Below are positions 32,473 to 42,673 of a DNA stretch of 64,000 nucleotides, piece after piece. The notes below the pieces were generated by a model, which saw only the letters and a program-made list of their open reading frames with translations, was not told the origin of the DNA and searched no databases. Made by a program: the position numbers and the translations under genes. Origin of the DNA: Glebionis coronaria (Eukaryota; Streptophyta; Magnoliopsida; Asterales; Asteraceae). How positions within the stretch are numbered: position 1 is the first letter of the stretch; each line of letters begins with the position of its first letter. The DNA is taken from positions 27,539,580-27,603,579 of the forward strand of contig CM046881.1 in assembly GCA_025667525.1 (NCBI GenBank). Reading direction: 5' to 3'.

Positions 32473-33792
32473 TGTAGAAACTAGAAGGGGGGTTGAATAG
32501 TTTCTTAAAATTTACTTGTTAAAAAATGATTTCCAAAAATCCTTTTTCAAAAACTTAGGCTTGAGGAAATATGTGAAATCTTCTTATGCACAAATATGAA
32601 CAATGATAGTGTAGCTAAACTAATAAATATATCCACAAAGAATAAAGAATGATAGTGTAGCTAAACTAATACTAACAAAAAATATATCCACAAAGAATAA
32701 AGAATGATAGTGTAGCTAATCTAATATTAACACATGTATATGCAAAAAGTAATAAGAAATGTAAAGAGTTAAGGGTAAAGAAAGATCAAACCGAACACCA
32801 AGGATTTATAGTGGTTCGGCAACGAAGCTCACTCCTCGTTCCTACTCCACTCCTCGAGTACTCCTTACTCGAGAGTTCACTACACAACAAGCTCCTTATG
32901 GTGGAGAAAACCGTACACGTCGCTTAACCAATTTCCGACTCTAAGCTAAAAGTCGAGCCCTAATCGTAGCTAGGACCAATCTACACAACTATACTTAGTA
33001 CATACACAACTTCCAAATAGACACAACTACTTGGATCTTCACAACAATGACACAACTACAATAATATACAAATTGATCTTCAATAGATCTTTGGTGGTGG
33101 ACTCAACACTTCACTAGGATAGTGTTCTTCTCTTTGCACTTGGAGAGGAAGAGATGGAAGAACAAGATTCACTTCTTAAACAAGTAATAATCAAACAAAT
33201 GATCAAAGATTTGAGTGATTAAAGAAGGGGTTTGAATCTGGAAATAAATGTGCAAAAGAGGTGAGGTGAAAAGCTGAGAATGGCCAACTATTTAAAGGAA
33301 AAAGGAGCCAACGGCTATATCTGCCCGCGGTACCTTATCACAGCCCGCAGTACCTTATCGATAAGGTACCGCCTAGGCGCTAAGGTACCGCCGGACTAGA
33401 CTCCGCTCCTTTTTGTCTTTTAGTGGTGGAGGTCTTATCTGGGTATAAAAATATCCTGAAAGGATATTCTTAACAGTTATAAGAATATGCCATTTTCAAA
33501 TTTCAAATAATTAATTTAATAAAACATTTTCTTAAAAATAAAGTTTAATAAAAACTTGTCACATTTAATAAAAAGTGAGTTTTAAGAAAAGATTAAATCA
33601 CTTGATCACTTGATTAAGGTTAGTACTTGTTTATCCATACCTTAAGTGAAAATGGGTAAAATGAAAAATACTTGAACTCAAGAATTCATTTTTCGTTGTT
33701 TTCGTAAATGCTTGTTTTTACATATTGTCGTAATCAAAACTAAGCGAGACCGAAAAATGCAAGTAACGTTTTTAGTCATTATTGCATTAACA
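32473..33792 (-). repeat. C2 3' LTR (left copy)
   Basis: From TGTAGAAACT to GCATTAACA in plus coordinates. It includes a three-fold repeat of GAATGATAGTGTAGCTAA (about 32590-32725) and, near 33350, the palindrome with one mismatch (CAG for CGG at 33348-33350). Confidence 0.92.
33288..33370 (-). promoter_or_regulatory. C2 LTR promoter: TATA-like box and palindrome
   Basis: On the minus strand CCTTTAAATAG (33298-33288) is TATA-like. The palindrome ACCTTATCGATAAGGT lies about 52 bp upstream, flanked by further GCGGTACC half-sites at 33327-33334 and near 33385. Confidence 0.6.
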
Positions 33793-33806
33793 ATCTCCCC
33801 CTTTTT
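33793..33806 (-). promoter_or_regulatory. C2 polypurine tract
   Basis: AAAAAGGGGGAGAT on the minus strand, directly before the 3' LTR start TGTTAATGC. Confidence 0.88.
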
Positions 33807-34237
33807 GATTTCGACAATACATAAACTCAATCACACAAAAACAAGATTTTCGAAGACGAGTTTATTTATTTCTCCCCCTTTGTCGAAGCAAAAAGGTTGC
33901 GTAATCCGGTGTTGAAGAAACGGACTTTGCAAAGACTCCCCCTTGGTGCTTACTCCCCCTAGCTTGGGGCACCGAGGAATCGAGATATGGTGACAAGCTA
34001 CATAGAAGGGTTAGTTGAACAAAAGAAACAACCAACAATATATAGCAATAGGTCACATAAAAATAAAATAAAAAGAGAAGAAAACACAAAGACAAAGATC
34101 CAAGATAAGTTACTAAAAGAACATCATACAAAGAAGTATGGAAAAATAAACAAGCCAAAAGCATAAATCTAATCCTAGTTATTCTAGAATTCTAAGATTT
34201 GCTTGAATGTTGTGTCTTGAGGATAAGCAATCAATGA
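33807..34237 (-). other. C2 3' untranslated sequence
   Basis: No coding frame. On the minus strand it contains a second GGGGGAGT purine run (about 33945-33960) that resembles the polypurine tract. Confidence 0.45.
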
Positions 34238-34591
34238 TTATATGAAAGACAAGGTAATAGCAGAGGGTGGTGGTGGTGGCTTGTTGGAGATCTCATAATC
34301 AAAGTGAAGAGGAGGCTTGATTAAGAGACTCTTGATGTAGCTCAACTCCTCATAGATGTGTGCCATAGCAAGATGTTGATATTGACAATAATGACAATAT
34401 GTTCCATGGTGCATGACATTTACATGAGAAGGAGGAAGAACACTAAAGGGTGGTGGTGGAAGAAAAGAAGTTCCACAATCATCATTCTTGGTAGGAGAAA
34501 TGTGATTAAGAGTGTTCTTGGGTGGGTTTGGATTGAAAGCAATTGGAGAAAATGGAGGAGATTCAAGGCTTTCAATGGGGAAATAAGACAT
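34238..34591 (-). CDS. Small Pro-rich ORF downstream of C2 pol, unknown function
   Basis: The ATG at 34591 (MSYFPIESLESPP) opens a 117-codon frame. The N-terminal half is Pro/Ser/Asn-rich. The middle has two CxxC-like pairs (YCHYCQYQH). A short helix-like stretch (IYEELSYIKSLL) and a PPPPPS tail follow. It lies between RNase H and the polypurine tract, where relatives such as C1 have a long accessory ORF. I do not recognise it. It could be a real small gene or chance, and the lack of stops in a broken element is mildly in its favour. Confidence 0.4.
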   Translation of the reverse strand: MSYFPIESLESPPFSPIAFNPNPPKNTLNHISPTKNDDCGTSFLPPPPFSVLPPSHVNVMHHGTYCHYCQYQHLAMAHIYEELSYIKSLLIKPPLHFDYEISNKPPPPPSAITLSFI

Positions 34592-35280
34592 TTTGGATGT
34601 GAAGTAATGCAAAATGCTTATGGTTTAAATAAGGAAGGCTTAGGGTATTTTTGGGGTGGTCAAAGGGTTTGAAACAAAGATTCTCAAAAAGGTTGGAGCA
34701 AATCTGGAGTTTCAGACAAAAACCCGAAAAGGAAGGCCACTGTAGGCGGTTCCTTATCTATACAGGCGGTACCTTATCAATAAGGTACCGCGGTTCACAT
34801 AAAGAACCGCCTGCAGAAGCAGGGTTTGGTGTTTGAGGAATATTTTCAGCAAATCTTATTTTTCTAGTCTAACTTATCATAGGGATATGCTTAAAAGCAA
34901 AGATAGACAAAGAAAACATATGCAAACTTACCAAATAGAGATTTGACCAAAATACATGGATTAAAAAATCAATGTAGGAGGTGTGTAAGACAAGACCTTA
35001 AGTCATGACACAATGATCCTCCATGATTCAATCTTGTTCTTGCTATGTTTGAGAGAATCATACATATGAATTATGTAAGCTCTATATTAATAGCGAGAAT
35101 CTATGAAAAATCGTTTTTAGATTGAATTAACAATGTCAAACGAATTTCTCAATCATTTTCGAAAGAGACTTTGAGAGTTTTGAAAAGGAGATGAGAAAAT
35201 TTTTTAAAAGAATTTTAGAAGACTCAAGAGCTCAAAGTCATAATAGAAAGCACACAATAAGAAAGGAATTTAAGGAAGAT
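34592..35280 (-). other. C2 region between pol and the small ORF
   Basis: No coding frame. It contains another copy of the promoter-type palindrome: 34768-34789, GGTACCTTAT, CA, ATAAGGTACC, with flanking half-sites GGCGGTTCC (34746) and AGAACCGCC (34803). Confidence 0.5.
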
Positions 35281-36825
35281 GTTCCATTAATCCTAGACCT
35301 AGACGCAAGTAATAAAGAGGTTCCCTATTAAGTGGCTTAGTGAAGATATCGGCTAAGTTGTCCTCGGAGGGCACCTTTCGATAGTAATGTTCCCCTTTTG
35401 AACATTATCCCTAAGGAAATGATGTCTAATTTCTATGTGTTTGGTTCGCGAATGTTGCACGGGATTCTTGCTTAGGTCTATAGCGCCTTTATTATCGCAC
35501 ATGATGGGAACATCATCAAGAGAAATCCCGTAATCAACAAGCGCTTGCTTCATCCATAGAGCTTGTTGGCATGCTTTACCGGCACTCACATACTCGGCTT
35601 CCGTGGTGGATATGGCAAGAGCGGTTTGTTTCTTGGAGAACCAAGAAGTTAAACAACAACCCATGAAGGTACAAACTCCACTAGTGCTTTTTCGGTCCAC
35701 ATAGTCTCCCGCATGATCCGAGTCTGCGTAGACAATGGTTTCTATGCCGGTCCCTTTAGGATACCATAATCCTACATGTATAGTGCCTTTAATGTATCGG
35801 AAGATACGCTTAACCGCTTCAAGGTGAGAGGTTTTGGGAGCCTCTTGGAAGCGAGCACAAAGGCAAACACTAAACATGATATCCGGTCGACTTGCCGTTA
35901 GGTACAACAAACTACCAATCATACCTCTATATTTGGTGTTGTCTACCGACTCACAATCATCATCTACGGTGAGTTTAGTATCCGAGGCCATAGGGGTCTT
36001 CATTGGTCTAGATTCTTCTAATCCAAATTTCTTTAGCATTTCTTTAGCGTACTTAGATTGACTAAAGAAAATACCATCGTCCATTTGTTTAATTTGGAGT
36101 CCTAAAAAGAAGTTAAGTTCTCCCATCATACTCATTTCAGACTCATCATGCATGATTTTGGCAAAATCATCACACAATTCTTGACAAGTTGAGCCAAATA
36201 TAATGTCATCAACATATATTTGTACGATTATGAGGTGAGAACCTTTCTTCTTTGTAAAGAGTGTATTGTCTACCATACCCATGGTATACTCATGTTTAAC
36301 AAGAAACGCTTTAAGTCTATCATACCAAGCTTTGGGTGCTTGTTTGAGTCCATAAAGTGCTTTCTTAAGCTTGTAAACATGGTCCGGTTTCTCAAAATTA
36401 ATGAAGCCAGGAGGTTGAGCCACATATACCTCCTCATTGATCAAACCGTTAAGAAATGCACTCTTTACATCCATTTGTTGAAGCTTAATATCTAAGGCAC
36501 AAGCGTAGGCTAAAAGGATTCTAATTGATTCTAATCTAGCTACCGGTGCATATGTCTCGTCATAATCAATCCCTTCTTGTTGATTATAGCCTTGAGCTAC
36601 AAGTCTAGCCTTGTTACGAGACACAACACCATTCTCATCTAGCTTATTCCTAAAAACCCATTTGGTTCCTATAATGGTAGAACTTCTAGGTGGAGGAACA
36701 AGTTCCCAAACATCATTGGCAATGAATTGATTCAATTCTTCTTGCATCGCAATGACCCAACTCTCATCCGTCAAGGCTTCTTTAACATTCTTAGGTTCAA
36801 TCAAGGAGACAAAACAAAAGAAGTT
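35281..36825 (-). pseudogene. pol: C2 pol: reverse transcriptase and RNase H (Copia)
   Basis: From 36804 the frame gives WVIAMQEELNQF, GTKWVFRNK, NKARLVAQGYNQQEG, FAPVARLES, MDVKSAFLNG and the catalytic YVDDIIFGS, then RNase H with YADSDHAG, STTEAEYVSA and DNKGAI. The long open stretch (483 codons) ends at 35353 by a 1-nt frameshift near 35382. The true C-terminus (an EDNLADIFTKPL-like peptide) is still readable in the next frame down to about 35285. These domains copy RNA to DNA and remove the RNA strand in the cytoplasmic particle. Apart from the terminal shift this half is intact. Confidence 0.9.
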
Positions 36826-36939
36826 GCTTTGATTTTGGACTTGAGATCTTAGGGTCCTTTGATTTAAGTCACCAATGACATTATTGAGAGTATGATCCCT
36901 AGACTCCTTAATGTTTACTTCCTTTTCAACACTAAGGTC

Positions 36940-37959
36940 TTAAACTCCTATTTTGCTAACCTCTTTGGCTTTAACTACTTCTAATTCATCCAAGTCATCA
37001 TCAACCAATGGTGGTGTCTTGGGTGAAGGAGGGGTTTCATCAAAGGTTACGTTGAGTGATTCTTCAATAACCCCTGAGGTTCTATTTAGGACTATGTAGG
37101 CCTTACTAGTTTGGGAATAACCTAAAAGGATACCTTCGTAAGACTTTGGGTCAAACTTGGTAAGGTAGTCTTTGGTGTTGAGGATAAAGCACTTGCTTCC
37201 AAACACCCTAAAGTATTCTAATGAGGGTTTCTTACCTTTAAGAATCTCATAGGGGGTCTTTCCTAGGAAAGGTCGAATAAGAATTCGGTTGAGAATATAA
37301 GTCGATGTATCTACGGCATTGCACCAAAACTTTTGAGGCAAAGATTGCTTGTTTAACATCGTCCTACTCATCTCTTGGAGAGTCCTATTCTTCCTTTCAA
37401 CTACCCCATTTGATTGTGGAGTGCGAGGAGCTGAGAAGTTATGGGTAATACCATGAGCTTCACAAAAGGCACCAAATTGCACTTCATTATCAAATTCCCT
37501 ACCATGATCCGTCCTAATAGAAACAATTGAACATCCTAGTTGATTTTGAATTCTTCGAATAAAGATTTCGAAATGATCGAAAGCTTCATTCTTAGATGCC
37601 AAAAATCTAGTCCAAGTGAATCTAGAATAGTCGTCAACTATAACTAGGGTATAAAGGTTACCTCCATAACTCCGTATGGCGGAAGGTCCAAAAAGATCCA
37701 TATGTAGGAGCTCTAAGCACCGAGAGGTCGAAACCAAATTCTTGGCTTTGTGACTTGAGTGAACTTGCTTTCCAACTTTGCAAGCATCACAAAAGTGACT
37801 ATCAAACTTAATCTTGGGGAGGTGTCTTACCAACTCCTTAGAGACTAAAGATTGAATTAAACGCATATTAGCGTGACCTAATCTCCTATGCCAGAGAGTA
37901 GAACTATCATCTATAGTCGCAAGACATATGTTGTCTTTTGACTTCTTATTAACCTTCAT
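36940..37959 (-). pseudogene. pol: C2 pol: integrase (Copia)
   Basis: The N-terminal GAG-pre-integrase/zinc domain is WHRRLGHANM...HFCDACKVGK. The core has the catalytic aspartates in LLHMDLFGP and IRTDHGREF and the glutamate in NGVVERKNRT. The C-terminal part has LGKTPYEILKGKKP and VFGSKCFIL. This catalyses insertion of the cDNA, producing the 5-bp duplications seen here. The frame ends at 36940 by a shift just before the RT linker. Upstream it is out of frame with the protease. All three acidic catalytic residues are present. Confidence 0.9.
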
Positions 37960-38059
37960 GACATAAAGCCCATGCTTTCTAACACCTTTTCCAATGACTT
38001 TTCCATCTTTTACGATTTCACTTTGCCAATGATATTACCACGTAGACTACTAGCGAATG

Positions 38060-38175
38060 TGACATTACCTCCATCATATGCTTTGTAATGCGAGAACAAA
38101 CTTCGATTACCCGTCATGTGTTTAGAACATCCACTATCCTTAATCCACTCGTCGGGCTCCAAATCAATTCCCAAG
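38060..38175 (-). pseudogene. pol: C2 protease remnant
   Basis: In a frame without a usable start, the minus strand near 38140-38095 encodes IKDSGCSKHMTG, the aspartic protease signature (DSG) of plant Copia elements. The following stretch runs on towards the integrase with a frame change near 38000. Confidence 0.75.
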
Positions 38176-38200
38176 CATATCTAGGTAACAATACACAAGA

Positions 38201-39691
38201 TCAAACATTTGGTCCCCAATATCTCATGGGTCCAAAATTGTTAGTTCCAAACATCCCTTGCATTTGGTTGGGATGCATGAATGAGGTGGGGATTCCCCAT
38301 GGAGAACAAAATGGAGGAGGGTAGTAATTCATGTAACCATTTTGTTGCTTATTACTTCTCCTAGGTGTGTTTGATCTAGGTTTAGAGTTATTATTATTCT
38401 TTCTAGGTGTTGGAGTTTTACTTCTAGTTCGAGAGTTCTTTTGATTATCTCTTGTAGGCGTTGTCGTTCTACTTCTAGGCTTAGACTCATTCCGTACTCT
38501 AGGTGGAGTAGAAGATAATCTAGATAAACTTTTATTTCCCATTAGAGGTTTACTTAACGGCTTATAGAACTTACTAATAGTATTGTCGTCAAGTATGGGT
38601 AATTGAACCTTATTAACAGTAAGATGCTTTGGTTTTTCATTTAACTTAGATTTTTCAGACAGTTCAGAATTTTCACAAAATTCAACTTCTGGCCGCGGTA
38701 CCTTATCTATGGCCGCGGTTCCATAGCGATAAGGAACCGCGCCATACAATGTGGAACCGCGTCCAGAAAGTGTTTTCTATGAAAACTTGACTTGTTTTGG
38801 TTCACTAGTTGAGGCTTCATTTGAGTTAAAACCTAGACCAAGTTTTTCCTTAGAATGAACTTGTTTGTTTAACATATCATCAAGAGCACTAGTACCTTTC
38901 ATGAACTTTTCCAATTTAATGGAGGTGCTCTTGAGATCATCATTCTCTAATCTAAGTTTCTCACAACTTAAGCAACCTAAATCAACCTCTTTGTTTTTCT
39001 CAAGTTTAGCCAATTTCTCCTTAAGTTCATTGATCTCATTTTCAAGCTTAGTTTTGGTTGATTTTAAGGTTTTATTCTTTTCTATGAATTTAAGACTAAG
39101 TTTGTGTAAGCTATCATATTTGCCTTCAAATTCAATATCATCTAAAGTGGAACTATCATAGCTATAATATTCGGTTTCAGAATGTACCTCTTTAGAAGTG
39201 TGAGCCATAAGAAATTTCTCCTCTTTGGGGTTGTCATCATCATCTTCACCGCTATCGCTCCAAGCGCCACTAACGAATGCCGTGTGGTTCTTCTCACGAG
39301 CGGGCTTTGGACACTCACCAATGAAGTGATTTGGATCACCACATCTAAAGCAACTCCTATCACCTTTTTCGTTCTTGACAAACCGATTCTTTGACAATGG
39401 TTTCTTGTCATAGTTTGGTTGCCTAACGTGTTGACCTCGTCTCTTGAAGAACTTCTTGAAATCTCTCACTGCCAATGCATACTCCTCGTCATCACTTTCC
39501 GAGGAACTATCATGGTCACTTTGTGCCTTCTTGGCCTTAAGTGCAAGAGATTTCCTTTCACTCTTTGTTTTTACTAATTCCGAGCCCTTCAAAATTATCA
39601 TCTCATGAACCTTCAAGTTTCCTATGAGTTCATCGAGTGATAAAGTTGAGAGATCTTTCGACTCTTCAATAGCCGTGACTTTTGTCTCCAC
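38201..39691 (-). pseudogene. gag: C2 gag, C-terminal part with zinc knuckle
   Basis: From about 39691: KVTAIEESKDLSTLSLDELIG, an acidic Ser/Asp stretch, basic FKKFFKRRGQ, then the CCHC knuckle CFRCGDPNHFIGEC (CX2CX4HX4C), which binds the element RNA. A long Lys/Glu-rich coiled-coil-like region follows (INELKEKLAKLEKN). An in-frame TAG at 38779-38777 interrupts it. The same frame continues through a palindrome-containing stretch and a Ser/Arg/Thr/Pro-rich tail to 38201. The frame is shifted by one base from the N-terminal part near 39700. Confidence 0.87.
38697..38738. repeat. Palindrome copy inside C2 gag
   Basis: A GGTACCTTAT half-site (38697-38706) is followed by GGTTCCATAG, CG, ATAAGGAACC (38717-38738) and one more GGAACCGCG near 38753. 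It matches the palindrome of the C2 LTR promoter and lies just after the in-frame stop of gag. Confidence 0.75.
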
Positions 39692-39699
39692 TTTGGATG

Positions 39700-40239
39700 T
39701 AAGGCCCTTAGAAACTTCCTAACATTGTTCTTGCTAGAAAAACCTTCATCAAGTGCTTTTAGACTAGTAATAATGGTGTTAAACCTAGCAAATGCACTAT
39801 CAATAGTTTCATCTTCTAAGATGACAAATTGTTCATATTGTTGGACAAGAAGATAGATTTTACTTTCTTTGACTTGGCTATTACCTTGGTGGGTTACTAA
39901 AAGAGTGTTCCAAATATCTTTAGCGGTTTCACACATAAAAATTCTTTCATACTCTTTCTTAGGCAAAGCATTATAAATCACCATTTTAGCCTCATTATTT
40001 GTTGAAAGTTTCTTTTTAGTATCATCATTAGCTTTGTCAAAAGTGACTAATTCTTTTGTTTTAGAAACTTCATTAAATTGAAAGGGTAAAAAATCACCAT
40101 TGGTAATAACATGCCAAAGATCTAAATCTTTTGATTTCACATAAGTTTCAAATCTATTTTTCCAATAAATAAAACTATCGGTTTCAAAAAGTGGTGGTCT
40201 TTGCATAGATTGCCCTTCTAGGTACTTGTTGGAATCCAT
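39700..40239 (-). pseudogene. gag: C2 gag, N-terminal part
   Basis: The first ATG is at 40239 (MDSNKYLEGQSMQRPP), 54 bp after the primer-binding site. Motifs FIYWKNRFETYVKS, IYNALPKKEYERIF, AKDIWNTL and FARFNTIITSLKALDEG are those of the Copia capsid (UBN2-type) domain, which forms the particle shell. A one-base deletion right after LRALHPKWR, near 39705, throws the frame out. The zinc-knuckle half continues in another frame. Confidence 0.88.
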
Positions 40240-40292
40240 AGATCGATTCAAGTTTTAAAATACAATATAATTTAAAAATCCTTGAGCAACCC

Positions 40293-40304
40293 GCTCTGAT
40301 ACCA
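40293..40304 (-). promoter_or_regulatory. C2 primer-binding site
   Basis: TGGTATCAGAGC on the minus strand, two bases from the 5' LTR end. It is an intact initiator-Met tRNA site. Confidence 0.9.
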
Positions 40305-40306
40305 AT

Positions 40307-41626
40307 TATAGAAACTAGAAGGGGGGTTGAATAGTTTCTTAAAATTTACTTGTTAAAAAATGATTTCCAAAAATCCTTTTTCAAAAACTTAGGCTTGAGG
40401 AAATATGTGAAATCTTCTTATGCACAAATATGAACAGTGATAGTGTAGCTATACTAATAAATATATCCACAAAGAATAAAGAATGATAGTGTAGCTAAAC
40501 TAATACTAACAAAAAATATATCCACAAAGAATAAAGAATGATAGTGTAGCTAATCTAATATTAACACATGTATATGCAAAAAGTAATAAGAAATGTAAAG
40601 AGTTAAGGGTAAAGAAAGATCAAACCGAACACTAAGGATTTATAGTGGTTCGGAAACGAAGCTCACTCCTCGTTCCTACTCCACTCCTCGAGTACTCCTT
40701 ACTCGAGAGTTCACTACACAACAAGCTCCTTATGGTGGAGAAAACCGTACACGTCGCTTAACCAATTTCCGACTCTAAGCTAAAAGTCGAGCCCTAATCG
40801 TAGCTAGGACCAATCTACACAACTATACTTAGTACATACACAACTTCCAAATAGACACAACTACTTGGATCTTCACAACAATGACACAACTACAAGAATA
40901 TACAAATTGATCTTCAATAGATCTTTGGTGGTGGACTCAACACTTCACTAGGATAGTGTTCTTCTCTTTGCACTTGGAGAGGAAGAGATGGAAGAACAAG
41001 ATTCACTTCTTAAACAAGTAATAATCAAACAAATGATCAAAGATTTGAGTGATTAAAGAAGGGGTTTGAATCTAGAAATAAATGTGCAAAAGAGGTGAGG
41101 TGAAAAGCTGAGAATGGCCAACTATTTAAAGGACAAAGGAGCCAACGGCTATATCTGCCCGCGGTACCTTATCACAGCCCGCGGTACCTTATCGATAAGG
41201 TACCGCCTAGGCGCTAAGGTACCGGCGGACTAGACTCCGCTCCTTTTTGTCTTTTAGTGGTAGAGGTCTTATCTGGGTATAAAATATCCTTAAAGAATAT
41301 TCTTAACAGTTATAAGAATATGCCATTTTTCAAATTTCAAATAATTAATTTAATAAAACATTTTCTTAAAAATAAAGTTTAATAAAAACTTGTCACATTT
41401 AATAAAAAGTGAGTTTTAAGAAAAGATTAAATCACTTGGTCACTTGATTAAGGTTAATACTTGTTTATCCATACCTTAAGTGAAAATGGGTAAAATGAAA
41501 AATACTTGAACTCAAGAATTCGTTTTTTGTTGTTTTCGTAAATGCTTGTTTTTACATATTGTCGTAATCAAAACTAAGCGAGACCGAAAAATGCAACTAA
41601 TGTTTTTAGTCATTATTGCATTAACA
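40307..41626 (-). repeat. C2 5' LTR (right copy)
   Basis: 1,320 bp. The first base pair in plus coordinates is TA instead of TG, a single mutation at the inner terminus. The palindrome here is perfect over 26 bp (41181-41206): GCGGTACCTTAT, CG, ATAAGGTACCGC. A TATA-like CCTTTAAATAG lies at 41132-41122. Confidence 0.92.
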
Positions 41627-41631
41627 AAAGG

Positions 41632-42673
41632 GTATGTAGGTCGGTTTGGGACGAATCAAGGAAGAAGGAGAAAAGGAAAGGGGAGTTTGGGCTTGGGTTG
41701 GACTAGGACTCCCCCATATTCTATTTAAAGACTCCTAGTTAATAAAAAATTCATTATTTTTCTCCTGGAGACTAATAAAATTCGTGGGTTTCACAAGGGA
41801 AATTAGGGTTCTTCAAAAGTTTGGGTTTTTTTACATCTTCCATTTAAATTAAAGGTAAACCTTCTTAAACCTTTTTGATTAAATTGTTTTTATGTTTAAT
41901 TAATCATTCTTATGATGGATTAGGTTTAGGGTTTGTATAAAATCAGTAAATTAATGATGTGATAATCATAATATGATGATCATATAATCTAGGGCTTGTA
42001 TTAGATGGGGTTATGGGTAATTAATTAGTTCAATTTGTTTAAACCCGTTTTTAAAAACTGGGCAGAATTTTGAGTCAATTGTTTTGATCATATCTGGAGT
42101 TCTAGGAACATTCAAGATGTGATCCAAGTATCCCTGAAAAGGTAATTGAAATGGCTTTCCAATGCAAGAAGTTAGAACTAAATTGGAGGTAGAGAAGTGG
42201 GTCAAAAACAGGTTACAACAGTCGGAGGTCAAAACAGTTTTGAAGTCAGCCTGTTTTCTTTTTAAATTTTGGGTTGTTTGGGGTACTTAGGGTTGCATTG
42301 GGATCTTCTCACGAACATCAGAGATGGTTTATATATTTTAGTAAGTATCTGCACTTGGGCTAATATTGTGGTTTAGGGTAAGACCCTCTAATGGTAACAA
42401 ACTTTTCATACGTTTAAAATTAGTGAATTCTGGATAGGTAGCAATATATACACATATATCGGGGCCTTAACAGTAGCTTTAAGGTTAGGGCAAGTGGGAG
42501 GTTTTAGCTAACATATGTAAAAGTATGAATATTCCTTTTACAGAAACCATGGGTATGTTTAAGTGGACGTTTGACTTAAAGTTTTGAGACCTAAAAACTG
42601 GGACTGTTTTGTGTAAAATATGAACGGGATAGTTATTAAACTTAACCAAGTGAAGGACTTGTTAAGGAATGGT
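41632..42673 (+). repeat. D 5' LTR, part 2
   Basis: Matches about 58000-59036 of the D 3' LTR. It ends with ATGGT (42669-42673), the left duplication of G3, altered by one base from AGGGT. Confidence 0.87.

Larger units (their letters stand above)
32473..41626 (-). mobile_element. Copia element C2 (SIRE/Maximus-like), complete, 9,154 bp
   Basis: The duplication AAAGG lies at 32468-32472 and 41627-41631. The two LTRs are each 1,320 bp. In element order (minus strand): 5' LTR 41626-40307, primer-binding site, gag, protease, integrase, RT, RNase H, a small 3' ORF, polypurine tract, 3' LTR. About 20 differences between the LTRs by eye suggest a fairly recent insertion. The coding region has at least one frameshift and one stop in gag and several frameshifts in pol, so it is non-autonomous now. 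Confidence 0.92.
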
